From positions 1 through 64,000 of the forward strand of contig JALVUD010000008.1 in the NCBI GenBank assembly GCA_027035765.1: DNA of 64,000 nt. Reading direction: 5' to 3'. Position numbers and translations under genes: made by a program. The DNA comes from Campylobacteraceae bacterium. Its GTDB lineage: Bacteria; Campylobacterota; Campylobacteria; Campylobacterales; Sulfurovaceae. Below are positions 15,679 to 25,081 of the stretch, piece after piece (the first letter of the stretch is position 1; the number at the start of each line of letters is the position of its first letter). The notes beneath the pieces were generated by a model. It had not been told where the DNA came from and searched no databases. It worked only from the letters and a program-made list of their open reading frames with translations.

Positions 15679-16968
15679 ATGTTTCAAAACAGCGGACTCT
15701 CCCTCGACCAGGCACCGCCGATCTCCGTGGTCCTGCGCTTCTTTCTGGCCGGTTCTCTCTGGGGGATCGCCGCCGGAACCTGGCTTCTGCTGCAGGGGCC
15801 GTCGGCCCTGAACCCCGCCGCGCCTCAGGGCCTGATTCTCACCCATCTTCTGACCCTGGGGGTGATGCTCTCCTTTATGCTGGGAGCGCTCTTTCAGATG
15901 CTGCCGGTCCTGGCAGGAATCGCCCTGAAAGATCCGGTCACTCTGGCGATCCGCAGCCAATGGCCGATCCTTTTCGGAACGATTCTGCTGCTGAGTGCTT
16001 TCGGCAGCGGATCCTCTACGCTCTACCTCCTGGCAGTCCTCCTGCTGGGGGTGGGGCTCCTTCCTGTCGCCTGGCGAATGTTGCGGCGGCTTTACCTGTT
16101 GAGGAATCACTCCGCCTCCTCCCGTGGGATGGGCTTTGCCCTCTACAATCTTCTGCTGCTGGTTCTGCTAGGCTTTTGGATGGTCGCGCTCCTGGGAGGA
16201 TGGACGTTCCGGGGCGATCTGCTGGCGCTGCGGCAGGTCCATCTGGGGCTAGGGCTGCTGGGATGGATCGCCCTGCTGATCATCGCTGTCAGCTTCCAGG
16301 TCATCGAGATGTTCTATGTCACACCCCCCTATCCCAAACCCTACGCTCGATGGTTGCCCTCTCTCGTTACGGGGCTGCTGACTCTGGAGCTTGTCGCAGC
16401 GCTGAACCTGCCGGCATTGCAGCCCTGGTTTGAAAGCTTGGCCGCCTTTTTGGTGGGGATCCATGCGCTTTTGACTCTGCGGCGGCTCTCCCAGCGCCAA
16501 CGCCCCCTCGCCGATGCCACGGTCTGGTTCTGGCGGGTCGGCATGGGGGCTCTCGCCGCCGCAATGCTCCTCTGGATCGTAGGCGACTTTACAACCCTGT
16601 CAATCGCCTGGAGTGAAACGCTTTACACGCTTTATGCCGCGTTCGCTCTCAGTGTTGTTTTTGCCATGGCCTACAAGATCGTTCCCTTCCTTACCTGGTT
16701 CCACCTCAACGCCCAGGGCTATTTCAACGCTCCCATGATGCATGAGGTGATCCATCCCCGGTATGCGATGCGTCACCTCTCTATCCATTTGACAACGCTC
16801 TTTACGGCCCTGTTCGCTGCCTGGACGACCCCGGAGCTCTGGCATCTGACCGGGGCGCTGCTGCTTTTTTCCTTCGCCTGGATCGCCCTGGCGATCTACC
16901 GGGCCTGGCATCGCTATCTCGAGGTGCAGACAAGCGGGGAAAAGTTCGAGTTTCCTTCGATGAAATAG
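15679..16968 (+). CDS. Polytopic membrane protein of the nitrogen-oxide-type cluster
   Basis: ATG 15679 follows AAGGAG and gives 429 residues; a longer frame overlapping the DUF2249 gene can be dismissed. About twelve hydrophobic segments are visible. Histidines lie inside or at the edges of several (ILTHLLTLGVMLSF, QVHLGLGLLGW, FLTWFHLNAQGYF, MMHEVIHP), an arrangement reminiscent of heme-copper-oxidase subunit I or NnrS-like proteins. No CuB or heme ligand set can be assigned with certainty. It is the last gene of the cluster that starts at 14296. Confidence 0.6.
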   Translation: MFQNSGLSLDQAPPISVVLRFFLAGSLWGIAAGTWLLLQGPSALNPAAPQGLILTHLLTLGVMLSFMLGALFQMLPVLAGIALKDPVTLAIRSQWPILFGTILLLSAFGSGSSTLYLLAVLLLGVGLLPVAWRMLRRLYLLRNHSASSRGMGFALYNLLLLVLLGFWMVALLGGWTFRGDLLALRQVHLGLGLLGWIALLIIAVSFQVIEMFYVTPPYPKPYARWLPSLVTGLLTLELVAALNLPALQPWFESLAAFLVGIHALLTLRRLSQRQRPLADATVWFWRVGMGALAAAMLLWIVGDFTTLSIAWSETLYTLYAAFALSVVFAMAYKIVPFLTWFHLNAQGYFNAPMMHEVIHPRYAMRHLSIHLTTLFTALFAAWTTPELWHLTGALLLFSFAWIALAIYRAWHRYLEVQTSGEKFEFPSMK

Positions 16969-17058
16969 GCCCGGATGATCTCGGGGTTTCTCTGACAAAT
17001 CATGCTTTACATCTTGTCAATCAGCGTGACAATGCTCGGAAAAAAGCGGGAAAGAAAA

Positions 17059-17463
17059 TCAGCGTTTGAGATAGTCGGAAAAAATCTGAGCATGGTCGAA
17101 ACAGAGCTTCTCCAGCGGGATCGCTTCCAAGGGATAGATCCGAGCCGTCTTGGCATCGTCCCCACCCCTTGGGATGCCGGAGGCTTCACAGAGAAAGACG
17201 CAGCTGACGGTATGAAAGCGGGGATCCCGCCTGGGATCGCTGTAGACCCCCAGCAGACGGCGGATCTGTACCTCCAGTCCCGTCTCCTCCCTCATCTCCC
17301 GCACGCAGGCCTCCTCAACGCGTTCCCCCACCTCGACAAAGCCGCCGGGCAAGGCCAGGCCTCGGGGTTCGTTTCTGCGTTCGATGAGGACGATCCCTTT
17401 GAAATCATCCCCTTCGTAAATCTCGATGATCCCGTCGGTGGCCAGATGGGGGGTGCGGATCAT
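17059..17463 (-). CDS. Nudix hydrolase
   Basis: The 134-residue product carries the Nudix box at about 40-63: GGFVEVGERVEEACVREMRE followed by ETGLEV, which fits G-x5-E-x7-REUxEExGU. Members cleave nucleoside diphosphates linked to another moiety; ADP-ribose-type substrates are plausible by overall size, but this is not proven. Its ATG overlaps the murE stop as ATGA, so it depends on the murE transcript. Confidence 0.88.
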   Translation of the reverse strand: MIRTPHLATDGIIEIYEGDDFKGIVLIERRNEPRGLALPGGFVEVGERVEEACVREMREETGLEVQIRRLLGVYSDPRRDPRFHTVSCVFLCEASGIPRGGDDAKTARIYPLEAIPLEKLCFDHAQIFSDYLKR

Positions 17464-18767
17464 ACGTTACTCTCGCCTTTTGCAGCCAGGATCTCCCGTA
17501 CGACAGCCCGGTCGTCAAAGGGGTGTTTGACCCCGGCGATCTCCTGATAGTCCTCGTCCCCTTTGCCGAGGATCAGCAGGATCTCCCCCTCCTCCAATTC
17601 GTCGACGGCCCGCTCGATGGCTTCTCTTCTGTCGACAATCGCCTGGACATTCTCTTTGCCTTTCAGGCCGACCAAAATCTCGTCGATGATCGCTTCGGGA
17701 TCTTCGCTGCGAGGGTTGTCACTGGTGACGTAAATCTTTTTGGCAAAACGGCCGGCGACGGCTCCCATCTTGGGACGCTTGCCCCGGTCCCGGTCTCCGC
17801 CGGCACCGAAGACCACTGCCAAATCCTTGTCCTTGAGACTGTCGAGAACCCGGTACATCCCGTCATCGGTGTGGGCGAAATCGACGATGATCATGGGCTT
17901 CCGGCTCACCACCTCCATCCGTCCGCTGACCCCGCCGAAATACTCAACCTGTTCACAGATCTCCGCCAGGGGACGGTCGGTCAGGAGTTTGACCCCCGCA
18001 ATGGCCGCCGTCAGGTTGTAGAGATTGAAGAGCCCCATCATATTGGAGAAGAAGGCCTCCTGCTCCTGCCGGTACTGGATCACCCCGCTGATACCTCCCT
18101 GAAGCGAATAGGCCATAATTTTGAAGGTCGCCGGCTCTTCAATCCCGTAGGTGTAGGCGTTGTTCGCATTGAAGTGAATCGCTTTGATCTCGTCTTTATT
18201 GAGCAGTTTGGGGGCACTGTCGGCGAAAAAGCGGCTTTTGACCCGCCGATACTCCTCGACCGTGCCGTGGTAGTCCAGATGGTCCCGGGTGACGTTGGTG
18301 TGGATCTTCAGGGCGAAGTCGATCCCCTCGATCCGCTCCTGATCGATGGCATGTGAGCTCACCTCCATCACGAAATAATCCGCCCCCGCCTCTTTGGCAC
18401 GCTTCATGTTCCAGAGGGTTTCCAGAATCGACGGTGTCGTCATATGTTTCTCTTCGATGGCTCGATCGTCTACAAAGAGTCCCCGGGTTCCCTGCAGAGC
18501 GGCCGAGTATCCCAGGTCAATCAGAAGGGAGTAGAGAAGCGCCGTCGTCGTGGTCTTCCCGTTGGTTCCAGTCACACCGACGACCTTCATCCCCTCCAGC
18601 CCCCAGGCTTCGATCAGCTCCCTGGGTGTCAGAGTGGGCGTCGATTCCTCGAGTGCTTTCCTATAGGGAGCATTCTGGGCTGTCGCCAGCAGCAGACGGC
18701 CTTCCTCAAGCTCCTGGGTATTGTCGGTCAATTCACGGAGAGATTCCGTTTGGAAAGGAACGATCAC
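17460..18767 (-). CDS. murE: UDP-MurNAc-L-alanyl-D-glutamate--2,6-diaminopimelate ligase
   Basis: MurE adds meso-diaminopimelate to the peptidoglycan precursor in the cytoplasm. The 435-residue product has the ATP loop VTGTNGKTTTT at about 65-75. The DNPR motif, here in VTSDNPRSEDP, is the signature for diaminopimelate rather than lysine. The N-terminal UDP-binding domain is shorter than in E. coli (about 495 residues), as in other members of this phylum. GTG 18767 overlaps the upstream stop as GTGA, and the Nudix gene follows with ATGA. Confidence 0.95.
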   Translation of the reverse strand: MIVPFQTESLRELTDNTQELEEGRLLLATAQNAPYRKALEESTPTLTPRELIEAWGLEGMKVVGVTGTNGKTTTTALLYSLLIDLGYSAALQGTRGLFVDDRAIEEKHMTTPSILETLWNMKRAKEAGADYFVMEVSSHAIDQERIEGIDFALKIHTNVTRDHLDYHGTVEEYRRVKSRFFADSAPKLLNKDEIKAIHFNANNAYTYGIEEPATFKIMAYSLQGGISGVIQYRQEQEAFFSNMMGLFNLYNLTAAIAGVKLLTDRPLAEICEQVEYFGGVSGRMEVVSRKPMIIVDFAHTDDGMYRVLDSLKDKDLAVVFGAGGDRDRGKRPKMGAVAGRFAKKIYVTSDNPRSEDPEAIIDEILVGLKGKENVQAIVDRREAIERAVDELEEGEILLILGKGDEDYQEIAGVKHPFDDRAVVREILAAKGESNV

Positions 18768-19336
18768 TTTTGTTCATCTTTCACCAGATGGTAGAGGGCA
18801 TAGATCTCCTGATCCTGGCCAAAACTCTCCGCCAGAGAATCCAGATATCCCAGGGCCATCTCCCGATATCCGGCCTCAATCAGCCGCTGGATGAAATCGA
18901 TGAACTCTTCCCGGGTACGGATCACGACACGGGTCGAGAACATGATATCTTCAAAGGCCTCCCGAAAGCTGCCCTTCTCTTCCACCAGATCGATGAAGTC
19001 GCTGTAACGGATCCCTTCTTCGATCTCCGCCTCTTCCAATCCGCCCAGCAGTTGTTCCTGGATGACAACCCTTGTGGCATAGATCGTCTGCATCAACTCA
19101 TCGATAATCTCTTCGGCATCTTCGTTGGAACCTTTGATCGCCTGATAGTAGTCAAAAAGCGCCTGAGCATCCTCGTCGCTCTCCAGGCCCATATCGCTCA
19201 GGAAGACTCCGATGCGCGCATCTTTGAGCTGGGGATAGTCCCGAAGAAGCAGACTGTATATTTTCAAAGCGTTGTTATAGTCTCTTTTGAGGAACTGCTC
19301 TTCGGCACGTTGCAATAAAACACGTTTATTTGTCAT
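18764..19336 (-). CDS. TPR-like helical protein of unknown function
   Basis: From ATG 19336 the product has 190 residues; an upstream frame to 19387 starts without support. The N-terminus reads as one tetratricopeptide repeat (AEEQFLKRDYNNALKIYSLL, then LRDYPQLKDARIG). The remaining sequence is strongly acidic and helical, with two copies of a TRVVI element (YATRVVIQE and FSTRVVIRT), which suggests internal duplication. No signal peptide is seen. It is coupled to murE by a GTGA overlap, so a link to cell-wall assembly or division is possible. Confidence 0.7.
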   Translation of the reverse strand: MTNKRVLLQRAEEQFLKRDYNNALKIYSLLLRDYPQLKDARIGVFLSDMGLESDEDAQALFDYYQAIKGSNEDAEEIIDELMQTIYATRVVIQEQLLGGLEEAEIEEGIRYSDFIDLVEEKGSFREAFEDIMFSTRVVIRTREEFIDFIQRLIEAGYREMALGYLDSLAESFGQDQEIYALYHLVKDEQK

Positions 19337-19452
19337 TGTACCTCTCTTTCTCTTGCTCGGATTATTGTAGCACATACTACAATTCATATAAGCATAAATT
19401 CAGGGATTTACAAGCGACTTAGGTTGCATTTTTTTAAAAGGGAAATGTGGAG

Positions 19453-19529
19453 TGGTACGCCCAGGAGGATTCGAACCCCCGACCTTCGGAACCGGAATCC
19501 GACGCTCTATCCAGCTGAGCTATGGGCGC
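19453..19529 (-). tRNA. tRNA-Arg (anticodon CCG)
   Basis: The 77-base cloverleaf includes an encoded CCA. Acceptor strands are GCGCCCA / TGGGCGT, the anticodon stem is TCGGA / TCCGA around TTCCGGT, and the T arm has GGTTCGAATCC. It reads CGG codons. A TATAAT on the minus strand (19561-19566) lies 32 bases upstream, at the very end of rplQ, so it has its own promoter. Confidence 0.95.
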
Positions 19530-19573
19530 ATATTGAAGGGCCGGACGCAAGAGGTCCGGAATTATAGCAGAAC

Positions 19574-19924
19574 TCAGACGAGTTCGATAATCGCCATCTC
19601 CGCGGCATCGCCTTTGCGGACCCGGGTCTTGATGATCCGGGTGTATCCGCCGTTGCGTTCCTTATACTCGGGAGCGATCTCTTCGACCAGCTTTTTGGTG
19701 GATTCTTTGTCCTGAAGCTGGGCAAAGACAGCACGGTGGGCATTGAAATCCCCCTCGGCGGCCTTGCTGATCAGCTTCTCGTAATATTTCCGCAGCTCTT
19801 TGGCTTTGGGGAGGGTCGTCTCGATCCGTCCATGCTCCGTCAGGGCGATGGCCAGATTTTTTAGCAACGCGGCGCGATGCTGGGATTTGCGGCCCAGTTT
19901 GCGATATCCATGTCTATGTCTCAT
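19574..19924 (-). CDS. rplQ: 50S ribosomal protein L17
   Basis: The 116-residue product starts with the conserved [20 protein letters not shown] and continues [20 protein letters not shown], as in all bacterial L17. It lies near the exit tunnel. It is the last gene of the alpha operon, 12 bases after rpoA. A hairpin, CCGGAC / GTCCGG, lies between it and tRNA-Arg but has no clear T-run. Confidence 0.97.
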   Translation of the reverse strand: MRHRHGYRKLGRKSQHRAALLKNLAIALTEHGRIETTLPKAKELRKYYEKLISKAAEGDFNAHRAVFAQLQDKESTKKLVEEIAPEYKERNGGYTRIIKTRVRKGDAAEMAIIELV

Positions 19925-19936
19925 GGCTGTCCTTTG

Positions 19937-20935
19937 TTATTCTTTTAGTTGTGCGATTTTCTTGCTCAGGGCTGCACGGGTCTCTTCGTCCAGCTCAAAA
20001 TCGGGACCGAAGCCATGCTCCGCCAGAACTTCCTGGATCTCATCCAGGGATTTTTTGCCCAGGTTCTTGATCTCTTTGAGCTCATTCTCGCCCATCAGGA
20101 CCAGTTCTCCCAGGTATTTGATCCCGGCACGATCCAGGGAGTTGAAGCTCCGGGCACCCAGTCCCAGGGTGTCAACAGGAACCAGGAAACTTTTGAGCTC
20201 ACTGCCGGCACCCGCACTCTCGTTCTCACGCTGGAGGTCCAGGTTCATGACGTTCCCGAAAACCGACATCTGCTTGTGCATCGTCTCCAATGCGTTGGCA
20301 AAAGCCGTCACCGGAGCGATCTGTCCGTCGGTCTCGATCTCGAAAACGATCTTCTCGTAGTCGGGATTGTCTTCGACCAGCACGTTCTCGATCGTATAGT
20401 TGGCTTTGCGGACCGGGGTGAAGAAGGCGTCCAGCGCAATGGCATCGCTGTCGATCTCGTCCCGCAGGTCTTCACTGGGAACGTAGCCGATCCCTTTGGC
20501 GATCTCCAAAGTGAACTCCAGCTCTCCGTCCTCGTTCAGTGTTGCCAGAGGCAACTCGGGGTTGACCACCTCAACCTGATCGTTGTTCAGATCGCCGGCC
20601 TTGACCTCTTTGGGGCCCTTGAAGCTGTAGCTGACTACGGCGCGGTCCAGCCCCTCGTTGATCTTGAAACGGATATTCTTGAGGTTGATGATGAAGACAG
20701 CGATGTCCTCATGCATCCCACGGATCGAGTCGAACTCGTGGGCGGCACCTTCGATCTTCAGAGAGATGGGAGCGTATCCGATGGAGCTTCCCAGCAGCAA
20801 CCGCCGCAGAGGATGGGCCAACGTCACCGCATAACCGCTCTCGAAAGGGTAGGCGATCACCTGCGCCCGGTTTTCGCTGATCTCATTGATTTCCACCTCA
20901 CTGGGCAGAAAAGGCGCGGTTTTAATTTTTCTCAT
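19937..20935 (-). CDS. rpoA: RNA polymerase alpha subunit
   Basis: This 332-residue subunit assembles beta and beta' and contacts promoters and activators. The N-terminal dimer domain (about 1-235) has NEISENRAQVIAYPFESGYA and HPLRRLLLGSSIGYAP. The C-terminal domain (about 255-320) has LGARSFNSLDRAGIKYLGEL and NLGKKSLDEIQEVLAEHG, the helix-hairpin-helix that binds UP elements. Order rpsD-rpoA-rplQ is standard. Confidence 0.97.
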   Translation of the reverse strand: MRKIKTAPFLPSEVEINEISENRAQVIAYPFESGYAVTLAHPLRRLLLGSSIGYAPISLKIEGAAHEFDSIRGMHEDIAVFIINLKNIRFKINEGLDRAVVSYSFKGPKEVKAGDLNNDQVEVVNPELPLATLNEDGELEFTLEIAKGIGYVPSEDLRDEIDSDAIALDAFFTPVRKANYTIENVLVEDNPDYEKIVFEIETDGQIAPVTAFANALETMHKQMSVFGNVMNLDLQRENESAGAGSELKSFLVPVDTLGLGARSFNSLDRAGIKYLGELVLMGENELKEIKNLGKKSLDEIQEVLAEHGFGPDFELDEETRAALSKKIAQLKE

Positions 20936-20954
20936 AAGCCAGCCTTTGCTAATT

Positions 20955-21581
20955 TTACTTGGAGTAAAGCTCGACGATCAGACGCTCTTCAACGGGGATG
21001 GAGATCTCTTCTCTCTCGGGAATCCGGGTAAAGATTCCGAAGAGCTTCTCTTTGTCCACATCCACCCACTCGACGATCCCGGTCTGATTGGTCAGTTCCA
21101 TCGCCCGCTGGATCTGGGGGTTGTTTTTGCTCTTCTCGCGCACTTCGACCTTCTGGCCGGGCTTGACCCGGTAGGAGGGAATATCCACCCGCTTGCCGTC
21201 GACCAGGATGTGACCGTGGTTGACCAGCTGTCGGGCAAAAGCGCGGGTCGTTGCGAAGCCCATACGGTAGACCACGTTGTCCAGGCGCTGTTCCAGCAGT
21301 TGGATCAACAGCTCACCGGTGTTGCCTTCGCGGCGGTTGGCTTCTTGGAAAATTGCACGGAACTGCTTTTCGCTGACACCGTACATGAACTTGGCCTTCT
21401 GCTTTTCGCGCAGCTGCAGGCCGTATTCGCTGATCTTGGTCCGGCGCTGACCGTGCTGCCCGGGAGGATAGGGGCGCTTCTCCAGCGCACTCTTGCCGGC
21501 GAGACGACGCTCGCCCTTGAGACCGAGATCGACTCCGAGTCTCCGCTCCAGTTTTTCTCTGGGACCTCTGTATCTTGCCAT
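20955..21581 (-). CDS. rpsD: 30S ribosomal protein S4
   Basis: The 208-residue product begins [20 protein letters not shown] and lacks the N-terminal zinc cysteines, so it is of the zinc-free type. The S4 RNA-binding fold is seen in [20 protein letters not shown]. It nucleates assembly of the 30S body. In some bacteria S4 also represses its own operon; here the rpmJ leader (22518-22757) would be the place to look for a target. Confidence 0.97.
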   Translation of the reverse strand: MARYRGPREKLERRLGVDLGLKGERRLAGKSALEKRPYPPGQHGQRRTKISEYGLQLREKQKAKFMYGVSEKQFRAIFQEANRREGNTGELLIQLLEQRLDNVVYRMGFATTRAFARQLVNHGHILVDGKRVDIPSYRVKPGQKVEVREKSKNNPQIQRAMELTNQTGIVEWVDVDKEKLFGIFTRIPEREEISIPVEERLIVELYSK

Positions 21582-21650
21582 CTGTTTACCTTTTGACTTT
21601 TTTCTTGTTCGTTATTCAGTAATATTCGCTCAACCCGAAAAACGGCATCA

Positions 21651-22025
21651 TCAGACGCGGCGTTTTTTCGGGGGACGGCATCCGTTGTGGGGCAGCGGCG
21701 TGATATCCTTGAACCAGATCACACGAATCCCCTCGACGGCACCGACGGACTTGACAGCCGTATCCCGACCGGAACCGGGGCCCTGGACTTTGATCCCGAC
21801 CTCTTTGATTCCGTACTCTTTGGCCTTGCTCATGGCATCTTCGACCGCCTGCTGTGCCGCATAGGGCGTGGACTTTTTGCTTCCCTTGAAGCCCAGCGCA
21901 CCGGCGCTGCTCCAGGTCAGAACATTGCCCATCTCATCGGTCACGGTGATGACGGTATTGTTGAAAGTAGCCGCGATATAGACGACACCTCTCGCGACGC
22001 TCTTTTTGATCTTTTTCTTAGCCAT
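21651..22025 (-). CDS. rpsK: 30S ribosomal protein S11
   Basis: The 124-residue S11 of the 30S platform has the conserved [34 protein letters not shown] and the C-terminal [12 protein letters not shown]. It lies 13 bases after rpsM and 69 bases before rpsD in the same direction. Confidence 0.97.
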   Translation of the reverse strand: MAKKKIKKSVARGVVYIAATFNNTVITVTDEMGNVLTWSSAGALGFKGSKKSTPYAAQQAVEDAMSKAKEYGIKEVGIKVQGPGSGRDTAVKSVGAVEGIRVIWFKDITPLPHNGCRPPKKRRV

Positions 22026-22038
22026 ACTCTACTGCTCC

Positions 22039-22401
22039 TTATGCTGAACCGACAGTTTTACGCTTGCCCTTGCGGGTCCGGGCGTTGGTCTTGGTCTTCT
22101 GTCCGCGGACGGGCAGACCTCTACGATGGCGAAGGCCACGGTAGTTTCCGAGATCCATCAGGGTTTTGATGTCCATCATGACCTTTTTGCGGAGGTCTCC
22201 CTCCACCATATAGTTCTCCTGGATCTCTTTCCGGATGGTCGCCGCTTCAGCATCGGTCAGCTCATGAACGCGCTTGTCGTAGCTGATGCCGGTCGCGTCC
22301 AGAATCTTGCGGGAGCTGGTCAGACCGATCCCGTAGATATAGGTCAGGGCATACTCCATACGCTTGCTTTTGGGCAAATCTACACCTGCAATACGTGCCA
22401 T
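22039..22401 (-). CDS. rpsM: 30S ribosomal protein S13
   Basis: The 120-residue S13 of the 30S head starts [20 protein letters not shown]. It carries the helix-two-turn-helix [14 protein letters not shown] and the basic tail [20 protein letters not shown] that reaches toward the P-site tRNA. rpmJ ends 2 bases before its start codon region. Confidence 0.97.
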   Translation of the reverse strand: MARIAGVDLPKSKRMEYALTYIYGIGLTSSRKILDATGISYDKRVHELTDAEAATIRKEIQENYMVEGDLRKKVMMDIKTLMDLGNYRGLRHRRGLPVRGQKTKTNARTRKGKRKTVGSA

Positions 22402-22403
22402 GC

Positions 22404-22517
22404 TTATCCTTGTCTCTGTTTATGCTTGGGATTTTTGCAAATCACTCTGACGACGCCTTTGCGCTTGATGATCTTGCAATCATCGCACATCTTCTTGACC
22501 GAGGGTCTAACCTTCAT
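22404..22517 (-). CDS. rpmJ: 50S ribosomal protein L36
   Basis: This 37-residue protein begins [20 protein letters not shown] and ends NPKHKQRQG. Zinc ligands Cys11, Cys14, Cys27 and His32 are all present, so it is the zinc-binding (C+) type. AGGAG lies 6 bases before ATG 22517. It is the first gene of the alpha-operon segment, separated by 240 bases from infA, with a promoter and structured leader in that gap. Confidence 0.95.
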   Translation of the reverse strand: MKVRPSVKKMCDDCKIIKRKGVVRVICKNPKHKQRQG

Positions 22518-22757
22518 AGGGTTCTCCTGTACTGTTTTGCACCTGGTTGTCGCGTGGTTCGTTGAGAGTCTCTACGAACCAACCCTTAGCGAAGCGGTGC
22601 CACCTCGATAAAGGTTCTTCACGCAGTCCCTTCCCACTCCGCCATACGTGTATGTGCGGAATTTTAGGGGACGTGATTTTATCAAATTTTTTTTGATTTT
22701 CCGCTTAAACGGAAGAGAGGAACGGCGAAGCTCCAGCCTGCAGGAGGAATGCCGTGT
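22518..22757 (-). promoter_or_regulatory. Promoter and structured leader of the rpmJ-rpsM-rpsK-rpsD-rpoA-rplQ unit
   Basis: On the minus strand a TTTGATAAAATCAC segment (about 22675-22690) offers a -10 TAAAAT. About 130 bases of leader follow. Within it GGTTCGT (22574-22580 read in reverse) pairs with ACGAACC (22556-22562) around an 11-base loop that is itself nearly symmetric. No gene is present here. Autogenous control by S4 is a possibility by analogy with other bacteria, not shown. Confidence 0.45.
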
Positions 22758-22976
22758 TTACTTGTAACGGAAAGTGATCCGTCCTTTGTCGAGGCTGTAG
22801 GGGGTCAGCTCCACCTTGACGCGGTCGCCGGGGAGGATCTTGATATAGTGCATCCGCATCTTTCCGGCGATGTGGCAGAGGACCACATGGCCGTTGTCCA
22901 GCTCGACACGGAAGGTCGCGTTGGGGAGTGCTTCGATCACTTTGCCGTCAATTTCGATTACATCATCTTTCGCCAA
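22758..22976 (-). CDS. infA: Translation initiation factor IF-1
   Basis: The 72-residue product starts at TTG 22976, giving [20 protein letters not shown], the family N-terminus. AAGGAT lies about 7 bases upstream. An upstream in-frame extension to 23045 is not supported. The OB fold with [20 protein letters not shown] and [19 protein letters not shown] is complete. It follows map by 85 bases. A rare TTG start on a highly expressed factor may limit its output. Confidence 0.95.
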   Translation of the reverse strand: MAKDDVIEIDGKVIEALPNATFRVELDNGHVVLCHIAGKMRMHYIKILPGDRVKVELTPYSLDKGRITFRYK

Positions 22977-23061
22977 GTTTCCATCCTTTTGTTCTTGGTT
23001 TGTCTCTGCCGCTTCGGGCACACCCGCGACCGCCGCAGCGGGCACAGGTCTGACTGCCGGC

Positions 23062-23817
23062 TCAGGGGAGGGTCAGGATGACCGCTTTGCCATCAACGAC
23101 CGCCACCTGATGCTCGTAGTGGCTGCCACGCTGGCCGTCCTCACTCACCACCGACCACTCGTCCTCCAGAATCACCGGCTCGCCGCTCTGCTGGCACACC
23201 ATCGGCTCCAGACAGAAAACCATACCGTTTTTGATCTTGGGGCCCTGGTTGGCTTTGCCCTCCAGATAGTTGAGGATATTGGGTTCGTCGTGAGGTTTGG
23301 TACCGATACCGTGACCGCAGTAGTTACGTAGTGGAACGTATCCTCGGGAGGTGATCCCCTTTTCGAGGATCGCACTGAGCTCTTTGAAGCGCATCCCCTG
23401 TCGGATGGCTTCAATCGCTTCATAGAGGGTCTCGCGGGAACAGTCAATGAGACGCTGATCCTCTTCCGAGATTTTTCCCACCGGCATAGTAATGGCCGCA
23501 TCCCCGTAATAACCTTCGAGTTTCGTCCCGATATCCAGCCCCAGTATGTCTCCCTCCTGGACTTTGTAATCGGTCGGAACGCCGTGAATGATCACTTCGT
23601 TGACCGAGGTACAGACGGCGGCGGGGAAACCATACAATCCTTTGAAAGAGGGTTCGGCACCAAGTTTCCGCAGAAACTCCTCTCCCAAAGCATCGATCTC
23701 TTTGAGACTCATTCCAGGCTTGACCGTCTCTTCGAGATAAGCCAGGGTCTGTCCGACGATGGCTCCGGCACGCCGCAGCGTGTCGATCTCGGACGGTTTA
23801 CGCAGAGGAATCGCCAT
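23062..23817 (-). CDS. map: Type I methionine aminopeptidase
   Basis: The 251-residue enzyme removes the initiator methionine. Metal ligands are visible: the two aspartates in [18 protein letters not shown], the histidine in [16 protein letters not shown], the glutamate in FCLEPMV and the final glutamate in [10 protein letters not shown]. It lacks the N-terminal zinc extension of MetAP1c forms. It overlaps secY by one base (TGATG), the usual secY-map-infA order. Confidence 0.96.
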   Translation of the reverse strand: MAIPLRKPSEIDTLRRAGAIVGQTLAYLEETVKPGMSLKEIDALGEEFLRKLGAEPSFKGLYGFPAAVCTSVNEVIIHGVPTDYKVQEGDILGLDIGTKLEGYYGDAAITMPVGKISEEDQRLIDCSRETLYEAIEAIRQGMRFKELSAILEKGITSRGYVPLRNYCGHGIGTKPHDEPNILNYLEGKANQGPKIKNGMVFCLEPMVCQQSGEPVILEDEWSVVSEDGQRGSHYEHQVAVVDGKAVILTLP

Positions 23818-25079
23818 CAGAGCCCCACATTCCCGAGTGTTTCATACTGGCTCATGGTCCGCTGCGCCTCGATTTTACGCATCGTATCCAATGCCACCTG
23901 CACCACAATCAGCACGGCGGTTCCTCCGAAATAGAAGGAGGCCCCCAGCGCATTGATGATGATAAATGGCAATGTCGAGATAATCGCCAGGTAGAGCGAC
24001 CCCCACACGGTCAGCTTGCTGGCCACATCGGTCAGGAAGGCTGCGGTCTGTTCACCGGGACGTACCCCGGGAATGAAACCGCCCTGACGCTTGAGGTTGT
24101 CGGCGATATCCTTGGCGTTGAAGGCAATGGACGCGTAGAAGAAGGCGAAAAAGATCACCAGTAGGAACATGATCGCATTGTAGACCAGCCCGCCTGGGTG
24201 GAGGATATCCGCCACCGTCGTGACCCACTTGTTGCTGCTCTCCTGCAGCAGCGTCAGCGGGAACATCAGTACCGCACTGGCGAAAATCGGAGGAATGACG
24301 CCGGAGAGGTTGACCCGGACCGGGATATAGTTCATCACCCGCTTGTGCTGATTCTGCATGATCGTCTTACGTGAGTAGCTGATGGGGATCCGACGTTCGC
24401 CAAGTTCCACATAAATGATAATGAGGATCGTCGCAATCATGATCACCAGGATCGCCAGGACCACCAGAAAGTTCATGGTCCCGGAGTTGACCGCAGCGAT
24501 GGTATTACCGATAGCCGCGGGAATCCCTGAGACAATTCCGGCAAAAATGATCAGGGAGATTCCGTTACCGACTCCTTTTTGCGTGATCTGTTCACCGAAC
24601 CACATCAGCAGCATGGTCCCTGTCAGCATCGAAAAGACGGCAAGAATCACGAAATGGGTAGGATCGATCATCACGGCGCTCTGTCCCGCACCGCCTTTCA
24701 TCGCCTGAAGCCCCATGGAGACCCCGACAGCCTGGACCACGGTGATGAAAATCGTACCGTAGCGGATGATCTGCATATATTTCTGCATACCGTCACGCTC
24801 TTTTTTCATCTGTCCGAGTGCCGGGAAAGTGGCAGCCAGCAATTCCATGACGATAGCGGCGGTAATGTAGGGCATGATTCCGAGAGAGATGATGGACATA
24901 CGGCGGATGGCGTTGCCGCTGAACATATTGGCGAGGCCGAGGGCGTTGTTGGCGTTCTGATCAAAGAAGTGTTTGATCACTTCCAGATCGACCCCCGGGA
25001 TCGGGATGTATGCTAAAACTCTGTAAGCAAAAAGAAATCCGAGCGTAATCAGGATCTTCTGAGTCAAAGCATTTCCCAT
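23817..25079 (-). CDS. secY: Protein translocase subunit SecY
   Basis: The 420-residue product has about ten membrane helices and forms the protein-conducting channel with SecE and SecG. Conserved elements include FAYRVLAYIPIPGVD at the first helix, GIMPYITAAIVMELL, the loop ELGERRIPISYSRK that contacts the ribosome, and the GGFIPGVRPGEQTAAFL loop that meets SecA. It begins 2 bases after the rplO stop. Confidence 0.97.
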   Translation of the reverse strand: MGNALTQKILITLGFLFAYRVLAYIPIPGVDLEVIKHFFDQNANNALGLANMFSGNAIRRMSIISLGIMPYITAAIVMELLAATFPALGQMKKERDGMQKYMQIIRYGTIFITVVQAVGVSMGLQAMKGGAGQSAVMIDPTHFVILAVFSMLTGTMLLMWFGEQITQKGVGNGISLIIFAGIVSGIPAAIGNTIAAVNSGTMNFLVVLAILVIMIATILIIIYVELGERRIPISYSRKTIMQNQHKRVMNYIPVRVNLSGVIPPIFASAVLMFPLTLLQESSNKWVTTVADILHPGGLVYNAIMFLLVIFFAFFYASIAFNAKDIADNLKRQGGFIPGVRPGEQTAAFLTDVASKLTVWGSLYLAIISTLPFIIINALGASFYFGGTAVLIVVQVALDTMRKIEAQRTMSQYETLGNVGL

Positions 25080-25081
25080 GA

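Noticed and set aside
19364-19381. TTGTAG-CACATA-CTACAA inverted repeat upstream of the TPR-like gene as an operator
   Set aside because: It is short, coincides with promoter-like TACAAT, and nothing else supports regulator binding.
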